From NCBI GenBank assembly GCA_028688515.1, contig JAQTXZ010000001.1, positions 1 to 64,000 on the forward strand: a stretch of 64,000 bases of DNA, read 5' to 3'. Under the pieces are notes generated by a model that did no database searches, had not been told where the DNA came from, and worked only from the letters and a program-made list of their open reading frames with translations. This DNA comes from Patescibacteria group bacterium (lineage in GTDB: Bacteria > Patescibacteriota > Patescibacteriia > 2-12-FULL-60-25). Position 1 is the stretch's first letter; each line of letters begins with the position of its first letter. A program made the position numbers and the translations under genes. This document shows, piece after piece, positions 57,656 to 64,000 of the stretch.

Positions 57656-57770
57656 TAACTCACTATAGCTCTCTCTTACCCAAGAGAGAGAACCTCATCA
57701 TCTTCGCGTTATTGAGTTTTTTCGGTTTCAGAACCCTCTCTTGGGTAAGAGAGGGCAGGGTGAGTTATGC
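57656..57770. repeat. dispersed palindrome, ACTCACCC-CTCTCTTACCC family
   Basis: 'taactcactatagctctctc' with 'ttacccaagagagag', then 'ccctctcttgggtaagaggg' and 'agggtgagttat'. It lies between tmk-like gene and thyX. Confidence 0.8.
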
Positions 57771-57786
57771 TGTCGGACATAGAACA

Positions 57787-59364
57787 TCAAAATCCCTTTG
57801 GCTTCTCTCCCAGCGTCGAAACTCCTTCGGCGCTCATGTCGACGCGGATGTACGAGCCGATCATCGGATGCGTCTCATTCAACTTGCGCCAAATTTCTTG
57901 CGCAATGCGGCGATAAGACATGTGGCCTTTTTTGCCGGACCGCAGTTCGATAAAATGGAAGAGTTCGCGCAAGTTCCAACTGACAAGCAGGCGTCTGCGA
58001 TAAGCCATAGGAACGACATATTGCGCTTCCGCAATCATACCGGCATTTAAAATATCATGATTCAAATCATGCGCCATATTCATAAGTCGCGTAAATTCTT
58101 TGCCTTTGCCGATTTCTGCAATCTCTTCCGGCACATCAAAACCCAAGTCGGTTCCCAATGGTTGGTTCGTTTGCGTACAAATTCGATGTCGCTGAATATC
58201 GCGCCAAGCGCCAAAATCCATGACGATTTCATGCTGGAACCAAGCGTGTTCAAACTCGCGCGGCGGAGCATCGTGCGCGCCGCGGTCTTCCAAAGCGGTG
58301 CGGATGACTTCTTCTTGCAGTTGAGTGTCTTGAGAAACCATCTTCATGGCGGCTTCCATTGGTATCAGCGCATAGCGCGAGAGCAGGGCGGCCGATATTC
58401 GGTGTTCAGTCAAATTATCATCATAAGTGCAAGCGACCGGATTTTCCGCAGTCGCACCGCCTTTAAACTCGCTCACATTTACGGTTTTATCCCGGTTGAC
58501 CATCTCTTTTGCGAGATCGGACATTTTGCCGGGCAGCTCGGTGAGATACTGATTTGGGTCAGCGTATTTCAAGAGAGTCGGAAGAGGAAAGTGTTTCAGC
58601 GCCTGATCTCTGTCCAGTGATTCAAAACCGCGCAAAACGCTTTTAACCTCCTCGCCGATTTGTTTGGCCAGAGGATCGCCGGAAGAAAGTAGTTTAACTA
58701 TGGCATGCTCCCAAACGCGGGCATTGGCCGTCATGCCGAGAGAGGCAAGCGCGGCTGCCGGCAAAAGATAGCGGACGCGATCGCAGGTCATGGCTTTAAG
58801 TGTTGCTTTGTATGCACTGTCCGGCATGTCGCCTTGCGGCTGGCGCTCTTGGAATATCGGGTAGAGCAAGGCGTAACATTCCTCGTACAAAGCATAAAGC
58901 CCGTCGAACAATTCGTTGACGCGTTCATTGAATTCGCTTTGTGATAATGTCTTTGGCACGCCGACACGCGAACGATTGAAAACTTGGTAGCGCGAAGAAA
59001 CTTCGGTGTAAGAAGCCAGGCGCGCGTCCTCTAAAATTTTAATGACAGTCTGCGGTATGTTTTGAAAAGCCACGGAAGCAACCGCGTGTTCGGCAACCGA
59101 ACCGTGTCCGTAACCGACGACCCACTTTTCGTGAAATTCCGCCGCCTTTTCCAAACTTACATCATCGACATTTTGATCAAAGGGCGTAGAGCTGCGCGAG
59201 CATTTTGCGATTGCAACAGCCATCTGTTCCGGCGTCGGCCTCAACTCGACCGGCTCGCCGTCTTCACGTTTTGTGCGGATGTGGTTCATCCAATAGATGC
59301 GCCGCGTAGAGCTGTCTTCGGGCTGCACAAGCTTGGCCTTTTTTACCTCGTCTTTTGTGGACAT
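57787..59364 (-). CDS. thyX: double-length FAD-dependent thymidylate synthase
   Basis: ThyX makes dTMP from dUMP using FAD and folate. This protein has 525 residues, about twice the usual 220-250, and looks like two fused ThyX domains. The first has SSTPF, HGSVAEHAVASVAF and EVSSRYQVF. The second has NLTEHRISAALL-type helices and the flavin motif RDIQRHRICTQTN. The RHR part and the S-RY part of the usual ThyX motif lie in different halves, so the active sites may be formed between the two. Neighbours: tmk-like gene and dut. Confidence 0.88.
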   Translation of the reverse strand: MSTKDEVKKAKLVQPEDSSTRRIYWMNHIRTKREDGEPVELRPTPEQMAVAIAKCSRSSTPFDQNVDDVSLEKAAEFHEKWVVGYGHGSVAEHAVASVAFQNIPQTVIKILEDARLASYTEVSSRYQVFNRSRVGVPKTLSQSEFNERVNELFDGLYALYEECYALLYPIFQERQPQGDMPDSAYKATLKAMTCDRVRYLLPAAALASLGMTANARVWEHAIVKLLSSGDPLAKQIGEEVKSVLRGFESLDRDQALKHFPLPTLLKYADPNQYLTELPGKMSDLAKEMVNRDKTVNVSEFKGGATAENPVACTYDDNLTEHRISAALLSRYALIPMEAAMKMVSQDTQLQEEVIRTALEDRGAHDAPPREFEHAWFQHEIVMDFGAWRDIQRHRICTQTNQPLGTDLGFDVPEEIAEIGKGKEFTRLMNMAHDLNHDILNAGMIAEAQYVVPMAYRRRLLVSWNLRELFHFIELRSGKKGHMSYRRIAQEIWRKLNETHPMIGSYIRVDMSAEGVSTLGEKPKGF

Positions 59365-59371
59365 ATCGTTT

Positions 59372-59462
59372 AATTAACAATTAACAAATAACAATGAACA
59401 ACGTTGGAATAATCCCTGAATTCAATAATTGTTATTTGTTAATTTTTCATTGTTAATTGTAA
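59372..59462. repeat. inverted heptamer arrays, AATTAAC type
   Basis: Left: AATTAAC, AATTAAC, AAATAAC, AATGAAC. Right (inverse): AATTAAC, AATGAAA, AATTAAC, AAATAAC. Core 'gaataatccctgaattc'. It lies before thyX. Confidence 0.88.
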
Positions 59463-59540
59463 AAACGGCTATACCTTGTCACACGCGCAAAAGACGGGCA
59501 ATATAATTTGCCGTTTGCGTCAAGCCTTATTTGTGGATTG

Positions 59541-59966
59541 TCAGCCGGTGGACCCAAAACCGCCTCTATTTTGGCCGTCTGCTTGAGCTTCGTAGAACTC
59601 TGCGCGGGTAAAGGGGACGAAGATGCCTTGCGCCAGCCTTTCTCCTTTGGAGACGCTGACAGGGGTCTGGCCGGGGTTATAGCATGACAAGAAAATTTGA
59701 TCGTTTGGGCCGCAATAATCGCTGTCTATCGTACCGACGCCATTGGCGAGCATTAGGCCTTTCTTTTTAAAAAGACTGGAACGCGCAGTTAAGAACAAAG
59801 CATGTCCGGGCGGCGTCGCAATCACTAGTCCGGTCGGAACCAGGAACGACTGTCCGGGCGGCACTGTACAGTCTTCCGCAGCCGCCAAATCAAACCCCGC
59901 GGCTCCCTCTGTTTGATAAGCTGGGAGCTCGACGTCGTTTTTGAGTTTTGTTATGCGGACTTTCAT
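59541..59966 (-). CDS. dut: dUTP diphosphatase
   Basis: Trimeric dUTPase, dUTP to dUMP, the substrate of ThyX. The 141-residue protein has the five motifs: AAGFDLAAAED, ARSSLFKKKG, NGVGTIDSDYCGP, GERLAQGIFVP and RGGFGSTG. Complete. It is 34 nt downstream of the P-loop kinase gene on the same strand. Confidence 0.95.
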   Translation of the reverse strand: MKVRITKLKNDVELPAYQTEGAAGFDLAAAEDCTVPPGQSFLVPTGLVIATPPGHALFLTARSSLFKKKGLMLANGVGTIDSDYCGPNDQIFLSCYNPGQTPVSVSKGERLAQGIFVPFTRAEFYEAQADGQNRGGFGSTG

Positions 59967-60000
59967 AAAAACTGGAAACTGGAAAGAGCAAATTTGTCGG

Positions 60001-60555
60001 TTAGTAGTTCAGTTTTGCGAACAGCGCTTCCAACCGCGTGGAAAGAGTTGCAAGATCGCCGTCGTTTTCGATTTTAGCTTCGGCTTTTTCCGCCACTCCC
60101 GCGATGGTCATCTCTGTTTCTTTTTTGCTCATCTCGAGAAAATCTTCCCAAGTCATGTCTGATTCGCCCGGTTTTTCGTTGCGATTCTTAAGTCTTTGAA
60201 AGCGCACCTCGGGCGGCGCCCATATCTCTATCAAATGAAAATTTGGGTTTTGATCAAGATATGCAAGATCTCCGACGCGCCTGATGCCGTCCACGATAAC
60301 GACGTCGGTAGGCGATTCAGATACCTGTTTATCCATGGCAATCGAAAGGACGTCCTGCCCAAAAAACTGCCGCGTTGCCTGGGACATTGCAATCAAGTTT
60401 TCACGCGAAGCCGGCAAGTATAGTCTTTTTAGCAAATCTTTTAAGATATCGCTGAAAACAAAAATTTCGATGCTGTGTTTTTCACCGATCAATTTTGCCG
60501 CTGTATTTTTGCCCGCGCCGGCTTGGCCTACAAATCCTAGAATTAATTTTGACAT
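60001..60555 (-). CDS. P-loop nucleotide kinase (dNMP- or dephospho-CoA-kinase-like)
   Basis: A 184-residue P-loop kinase: GFVGQAGAGKNTAAKLI (Walker A), FSDILKDLLKRL, VIVDGIRRVGDLAYL and RNEKPGESDMTWEDF. The shape is near deoxynucleoside-monophosphate and dephospho-CoA kinases, found in many CPR genomes without a firm function. Next to dut, thyX and a tmk-like gene, a dNMP kinase role is plausible; inference. A small acidic protein gene lies 1 nt upstream. Confidence 0.78.
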   Translation of the reverse strand: MSKLILGFVGQAGAGKNTAAKLIGEKHSIEIFVFSDILKDLLKRLYLPASRENLIAMSQATRQFFGQDVLSIAMDKQVSESPTDVVIVDGIRRVGDLAYLDQNPNFHLIEIWAPPEVRFQRLKNRNEKPGESDMTWEDFLEMSKKETEMTIAGVAEKAEAKIENDGDLATLSTRLEALFAKLNY

Positions 60556-60556
60556 A

Positions 60557-60886
60557 TTAAGCTGCTTTTTCTACCGCTTGACCTTCATCAAGCACTTGCC
60601 GTCTGCGACCGGTTGTCACGACTGATCCAGTTTCGTTAAACATTAATCCGTCGTTTGGATCAGAAGGATCCTGTAAAAGATAAAATGTTTTTCCGTCGAA
60701 TTCGTATTTTACGGTTTTATCAAGTTTGGACATGTCGAGATGTTCGACGTCCGAATTTTTATCGACGCTGCGACCTCCGGTGCCACCTTCCAAATTAAAA
60801 TCGTCACGACGTTCTTCTTCCTCTGCGTCGGGAGGGGGGAGTTCATCGGCTTTATCGTCGTGCGGGGTTTCGAATTGTTTTCGCAT
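60557..60886 (-). CDS. small acidic protein
   Basis: A 109-residue protein. The first 50 residues are disordered and acidic (DDKADELPPPDAEEEERRDD), followed by a small beta-rich part (VKYEFDGKTFYLLQDPSDPNDG) and a basic end (TTGRRRQVLDEG). No family recognised. It is the first gene of a run with the P-loop kinase and dut. Confidence 0.65.
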   Translation of the reverse strand: MRKQFETPHDDKADELPPPDAEEEERRDDFNLEGGTGGRSVDKNSDVEHLDMSKLDKTVKYEFDGKTFYLLQDPSDPNDGLMFNETGSVVTTGRRRQVLDEGQAVEKAA

Positions 60887-60940
60887 AGGTTTTTAGTTTA
60901 GCACATCGAAAGACAAAATTACGATTCGTGTCAATGGCAT

Positions 60941-60970
60941 CAAAAAATCCCCGAATTGGGGATTTTTTGT
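60941..60970. terminator. terminator of rplA
   Basis: AAAAAATCCCC and GGGGATTTTTT around GAATT, symmetrical. Confidence 0.9.
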
Positions 60971-60972
60971 CG

Positions 60973-61665
60973 TTAGGCGAATGTTGATGGGTCGACGTTT
61001 ATGCCTGGGCCCATTGTTGTTGTAACCGTGATATTTTTGAGGAATGTGCCTTTGGCCGAGGCCGGTTTCAGCTTGCGTATGGCTTCCATCAAAACGGTAA
61101 AGTTTTCCAAGAGCTGTGCGGATTCGAGCGTTGTCTTGCCGATGGCTTGATGAATTATTCCCGTCACATCGTTTTTGAATGCAACTTTGCCTTTTTTGAG
61201 ATCTTCCACCATCTTTTTAACGTTCGGTCCGACGGTGTCTGTTTTCGGGTTAGGCATCAAACCCTTAGGTCCGAGGATTTTTGCCAGCTTGGAAAGTTTA
61301 GGCATCATGTCCGGCGTGGCAACGGCAACTTCAAAGTCCAGCTTGCCGCTCTGTAAGATTTCGTTAATCAGTTCTTCGCCGCCGACTATATCAGCTCCGG
61401 CGTCTTTAGCGTCCTTCTCCTTGTCAGCGCCTACAAAGGCGACAACCTTTTTGGTTTTGCCGATGCTGTTTGGATAAACCAAAGTTGCACGCACGGTCTG
61501 GTCAGTCTTTTTGGGGTCAATACCCAAACGGACATGGACCTCCACGCTTCCGGCGAACTTAGTCGTGGCCGTCTTTTTAGCTAATTCAATGGCTTCTGCC
61601 GGCGTGTATTTTTTGGATCCGTCGACCAATTTTTTGGCCTCCAGGTAGCGCTTACTTTGCGCCAT
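60973..61665 (-). CDS. rplA: 50S ribosomal protein L1
   Basis: L1, complete at 230 residues: KRYLEAKKLVDGSKKYTPAEA, KFAGSVEVHVRLGIDPKKTDQ, LGPKGLMPNPKTDTV and GKVAFKNDVTGIIHQAIGK. L1 binds 23S rRNA and often its own mRNA. It normally follows rplK; here three genes lie between them. Confidence 0.97.
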   Translation of the reverse strand: MAQSKRYLEAKKLVDGSKKYTPAEAIELAKKTATTKFAGSVEVHVRLGIDPKKTDQTVRATLVYPNSIGKTKKVVAFVGADKEKDAKDAGADIVGGEELINEILQSGKLDFEVAVATPDMMPKLSKLAKILGPKGLMPNPKTDTVGPNVKKMVEDLKKGKVAFKNDVTGIIHQAIGKTTLESAQLLENFTVLMEAIRKLKPASAKGTFLKNITVTTTMGPGINVDPSTFA

Positions 61666-61719
61666 ATTTTTGCGTGAGAATAGGCTTATTTAGCCTGTTC
61701 CCGTGGTAAACATCCTTTC

Positions 61720-61752
61720 GTAGAGACGCCCTCTGAGGGCGTATCTACGGCG
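61720..61752. repeat. GTAGAGACGC palindrome
   Basis: CGTAGAGACGCCCTC and GAGGGCGTATCTACG form a hairpin between rplA and the next gene. Related to 39733-39827. Confidence 0.75.
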
Positions 61753-61826
61753 GATTGGTCGGTAAGACTTTCGTCAAACCTCCCACGTGAATAATGGGCG
61801 TATGTTAGGTTGAATTAGCAAAAACG

Positions 61827-62213
61827 TCAAGCTTTGTCGCTTTCCTTATCCTTCCTGATTGTTATCCAGTGATACAGGAAAAGCGGCAAGCCGACGACGA
61901 TAAACGAGATGTCGCGCACGGCGCTTTGTTGTTTTTGAACGATGAAAGCTTCTTGTTCGTCAACGCGGCCTTGCTCGCACTGCTGCAGTCTTTGCGAGTA
62001 TTGATCGTCAGTTTCTTTAAGGTTCGGATCTTTGAACACCATGGTGGCACACTTCGGTTGTGAATAAGGATTGCGGTCGGCTTTGGTAAAGACCCACGTT
62101 TTGAGTGCAATGTTGCACAAGTCGGCGATCGAAAAGACGACCATCATGAGAGCGATGAGTGAGACCAGATAAAAGTAGATGGTTTTGATGAGAGTGGATT
62201 TGTTGAGAGGCAT
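61827..62213 (-). CDS. two-TM membrane protein
   Basis: A 128-residue protein with membrane helices at about 10-36 and 98-118. Between them is a 60-residue charged segment with two Cys (PKCATMVF, QQCEQG). Such small proteins are frequent in CPR genomes, without known function. It is on the same strand as def and rplA. Confidence 0.75.
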   Translation of the reverse strand: MPLNKSTLIKTIYFYLVSLIALMMVVFSIADLCNIALKTWVFTKADRNPYSQPKCATMVFKDPNLKETDDQYSQRLQQCEQGRVDEQEAFIVQKQQSAVRDISFIVVGLPLFLYHWITIRKDKESDKA

Positions 62214-62221
62214 AGAAAAAA

Positions 62222-62246
62222 TTATGAATTAAGAATTAATAATTGG
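62222..62246. repeat. heptamer array, AATTAAG type
   Basis: AATTATG, AATTAAG, AATTAAT, AATTGGC in phase, before the small membrane protein gene. Confidence 0.7.
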
Positions 62247-62262
62247 CGAAAGACAAAGTGAT

Positions 62263-62784
62263 TTAAACTCGGGATTGATATTCTTCGGAACTCATTATCT
62301 TTTTTATATCGGTTATTTTTTCTGTAAACTCGATTCCGTTTAAATGGTCATATTCGTGCTGGATTACTCGGCTAAGCATGCCATCGGCTTTGAGTGTGAA
62401 TTTGTTGCCGTTTTCGTCGCAAGCTTCAACGATTATTTTTTCCGGTCTTTTGACCGGAGCGAAAAGTTTGGCGTAGGCAACGCTGCCGCAACCTTCATAG
62501 ATGATGATTTGTTTTTTTGAAAGCCAGATGATATCGGGATTTATATAAACTCGAAGTTTGTCGTTTTTCAAATTGCGGTACTTGGTTTTTCGTACTTCTG
62601 TCACGAATATTCTAGATTTCTCGCCGATTTGAGAAGCTGCGATTCCAATCAAATCATGATAACGCAAAGAATCAACCAAGCTTTTTATTACTCGTCGCGT
62701 TTCCATCGAGTCGAACTTGGTGACAAGTTCGGTTTTTCTTTTCAAAAGGGGATTGCCTATTTGTATGATTTCTTTGATGATCAT
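62263..62784 (-). CDS. def: peptide deformylase
   Basis: Removes formyl from the N-terminal Met. The 173-residue protein has the three motifs: GIAASQIG (motif 1), EGCGS (motif 2, normally EGCLS) and QHEYDHLNG (motif 3, HEYDH). The Cys and two His metal ligands are present. Codons are more AT-rich than in rplA and rplK, which flank this insert. Confidence 0.92.
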   Translation of the reverse strand: MIIKEIIQIGNPLLKRKTELVTKFDSMETRRVIKSLVDSLRYHDLIGIAASQIGEKSRIFVTEVRKTKYRNLKNDKLRVYINPDIIWLSKKQIIIYEGCGSVAYAKLFAPVKRPEKIIVEACDENGNKFTLKADGMLSRVIQHEYDHLNGIEFTEKITDIKKIMSSEEYQSRV

Positions 62785-62794
62785 TTAATTGGAA

Positions 62795-63475
62795 TTATTT
62801 TAGTTGTTCAAGTTTTTTCTCCCACCATTTTTTTAGCGCGTCCGTGTGGGCATCGGGTCCGGCTTTGCGCAAATAAGTGATTTTTTCTTGGAAAAGGGAG
62901 TGATATTTTTTGAAGTTGGCTGGATTCTTTAAGGCGAGCAAGTCGTATTTTAAAACAATTTTTTCTTTACGATCCAAAAATTCAGGGTCAAGGTATCTGT
63001 TTGTGGTAACATCAAAATCAACCGGCGCGACAGTGATTTTGAAATTCTTGCCGAATATTTTTTTGACAAGGATTTTTATGCGCCTTCCTCGAGTCTGCTC
63101 GCAAAAAATAACGCAGTTTGTATTTTTTATTTTGAGTTTGTCAATTATTGTTTTGGCGTTCACAAAATTTTCCAAGGTCGATATGGATTGTCTTTCCGGC
63201 ACAAAGCGCCATTTTTTAGTCATGTCTTTTATAAAAGGCCGTGACTTGATAAGTTTACTAAAAAATTTAATCATCTCATCCGCTTCGGTCCTTTTGTACG
63301 GTTTGCGCATGTCCGTCTTACCGCCGCATGGGATGATCAGCACGTCCGCCGATTTATTTTTTACTTCTAAATCGTAGATTTTATTAAAAACCATCTTAAG
63401 ATAGAAATTGTAGTTTTCATCTTTCAAGATGTCTTTGGGTATTCCGTAGCCGAAAATGAGGTAGATGGAAAGCAT
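62795..63475 (-). CDS. YdcF/SanA-like DUF218 protein
   Basis: A 226-residue protein resembling the DUF218 family: PCGGKTDMRKPYKRTEADEM (about 50-69) and ERQSISTLENFVNA (about 95-108) correspond to the G-G..EA..M and E..S.NT.EN motifs. There is no membrane helix at the N-terminus, so it is cytoplasmic, like YdcF. TATAAT lies 8 nt before ATG 63475. AT-rich codons, as in def, 10 nt downstream. Confidence 0.75.
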   Translation of the reverse strand: MLSIYLIFGYGIPKDILKDENYNFYLKMVFNKIYDLEVKNKSADVLIIPCGGKTDMRKPYKRTEADEMIKFFSKLIKSRPFIKDMTKKWRFVPERQSISTLENFVNAKTIIDKLKIKNTNCVIFCEQTRGRRIKILVKKIFGKNFKITVAPVDFDVTTNRYLDPEFLDRKEKIVLKYDLLALKNPANFKKYHSLFQEKITYLRKAGPDAHTDALKKWWEKKLEQLK

Positions 63476-63486
63476 ATTTTTTAATT

Positions 63487-63512
63487 ATACAGTTAACAAT
63501 GGCAAATGAACA
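63487..63512. repeat. short heptamer array, AACAATG type
   Basis: AACAATG, GCAAATG, AACAATA in phase, between the YdcF-like gene and the rplK terminator. Confidence 0.55.
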
Positions 63513-63516
63513 ATAA

Positions 63517-63545
63517 CAAAACCCCGACAATGTCGAGGTTTTGTA
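63517..63545. terminator. terminator of rplK
   Basis: ACAAAACC and GGTTTTGT flank CCGACAATGTCGAG. Same core as the hairpin at 24713-24739. Confidence 0.85.
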
Positions 63546-63556
63546 TTTTTGCGGGG

Positions 63557-63587
63557 CGTAAAGCCCGTGGGGCCACACCCCTTTACG
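63557..63587. repeat. GTAAAG palindrome
   Basis: CGTAAAG (63557-63563) and CTTTACG (63581-63587) with CGTGGGG/CCACACC inside. Related to the palindrome nested at 41562-41594. Confidence 0.65.
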
Positions 63588-63594
63588 GGGAGGA

Positions 63595-64000
63595 TTAGCC
63601 GATGACTTCCAGTCCCATATTCTTTGCCGTGCCTTCCACTTGTCTCATGGCCGCTTCGACCGTGGTGCAGTTTAAATCAGGCATTTTCTTTTCTGCGATT
63701 TCGCGGACTTGCTTTTTTGTGACCTTGCCGACCTTGTCGGTCAAAGGTTTTGGTGAACCTTTTTTGATGTTGGCGGCGATTTTGAGCAGCTCGGGAACCG
63801 GAGGAGTTTTTAAGATAAACTCGTAGGTTCTGTCTTCGTAAACGGTGATGACGCACGGAACGACTTCGCCCATGCGGTCGCGGGTGGCATCGTTAAATTT
63901 TTTGCAAAATTCAGCGATGTTTAAACCTTGCGGACCAAGAGCAGTACCGACAGGAGGCGCCGGATTGGCTTTGCCGCCTTCGATTTGCAGTTTGATAAGT
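63595..64000 (-). CDS. rplK: 50S ribosomal protein L11, 5' end beyond the window
   Basis: L11 without its first few residues. The frame reads in from the window end with [35 protein letters not shown], then [21 protein letters not shown] and a C-terminal domain ending in AKNMGLEV. About 135 residues are visible of the usual 141. A terminator and a small palindrome follow. Confidence 0.95.
   Translation of the reverse strand, partial: LIKLQIEGGKANPAPPVGTALGPQGLNIAEFCKKFNDATRDRMGEVVPCVITVYEDRTYEFILKTPPVPELLKIAANIKKGSPKPLTDKVGKVTKKQVREIAEKKMPDLNCTTVEAAMRQVEGTAKNMGLEVIG

Overview
The window looks like a chromosome segment from a Candidate Phyla Radiation bacterium (Patescibacteria). The partial 16S gene carries changes at several sites that are nearly invariant in other bacteria. 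The genes are compact housekeeping genes (ribosomal proteins, aminoacyl-tRNA synthetases, lower glycolysis, tRNA modification) mixed with many small membrane, secreted or unrecognised proteins. UGA acts as an ordinary stop codon. I cannot assign a class with confidence.

Layout: 1-1400 16S rRNA with its own terminator and no 23S after it; 1.4-10.7 kb tRNA-Pro, a small membrane/lipoprotein operon, malic enzyme, HU, tRNA-Val, a TrmH-type methyltransferase, a sugar nucleotidyltransferase and a degenerate DHH protein; 10.7-23.6 kb an Mg-type P-ATPase, valS, a calcium-repeat surface protein, tyrS, argS and bactofilin; 23.6-31.9 kb an accessory island (sugar epimerase, excisionase-like HTH, RuvC-like protein, nuclease-like plus HEPN/Toprim gene pair, broken DNA methyltransferase, IS200-type remnant, broken sigma factor and recombinase) ending at tRNA-Leu and tRNA-Val; 32-46 kb MBL hydrolase, yraN, queA, rpmE, prfA, rpsB, tsf, infB and trxA; 46-51 kb gap, pgk and eno; 51-60.6 kb miaB, miaA, gatB and a thymidylate/dNTP group (tmk-like, double thyX, dut, a P-loop kinase); 61-64 kb rplA, def and a partial rplK.

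Two expression styles appear. Most housekeeping genes and the island gene pair have a -10 box only 6-10 nt before the ATG and no Shine-Dalgarno, which implies leaderless mRNAs. A second class (small membrane proteins, lipoproteins, a paralogous orphan family) has a promoter, a leader, a strong GGAGG-like site and its own terminator. The 16S 3' end keeps the anti-Shine-Dalgarno.

Most striking is the intergenic DNA. Almost every operon boundary holds a short array of degenerate repeats with a strict 7-nt period (9-nt in three places). The consensus differs from locus to locus, and the arrays are often paired as inverted repeats around a short unique core. On top of these lie at least five families of dispersed palindromic repeats. 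Two of these families sit in frame inside argS and queA, like Rickettsia palindromic elements.
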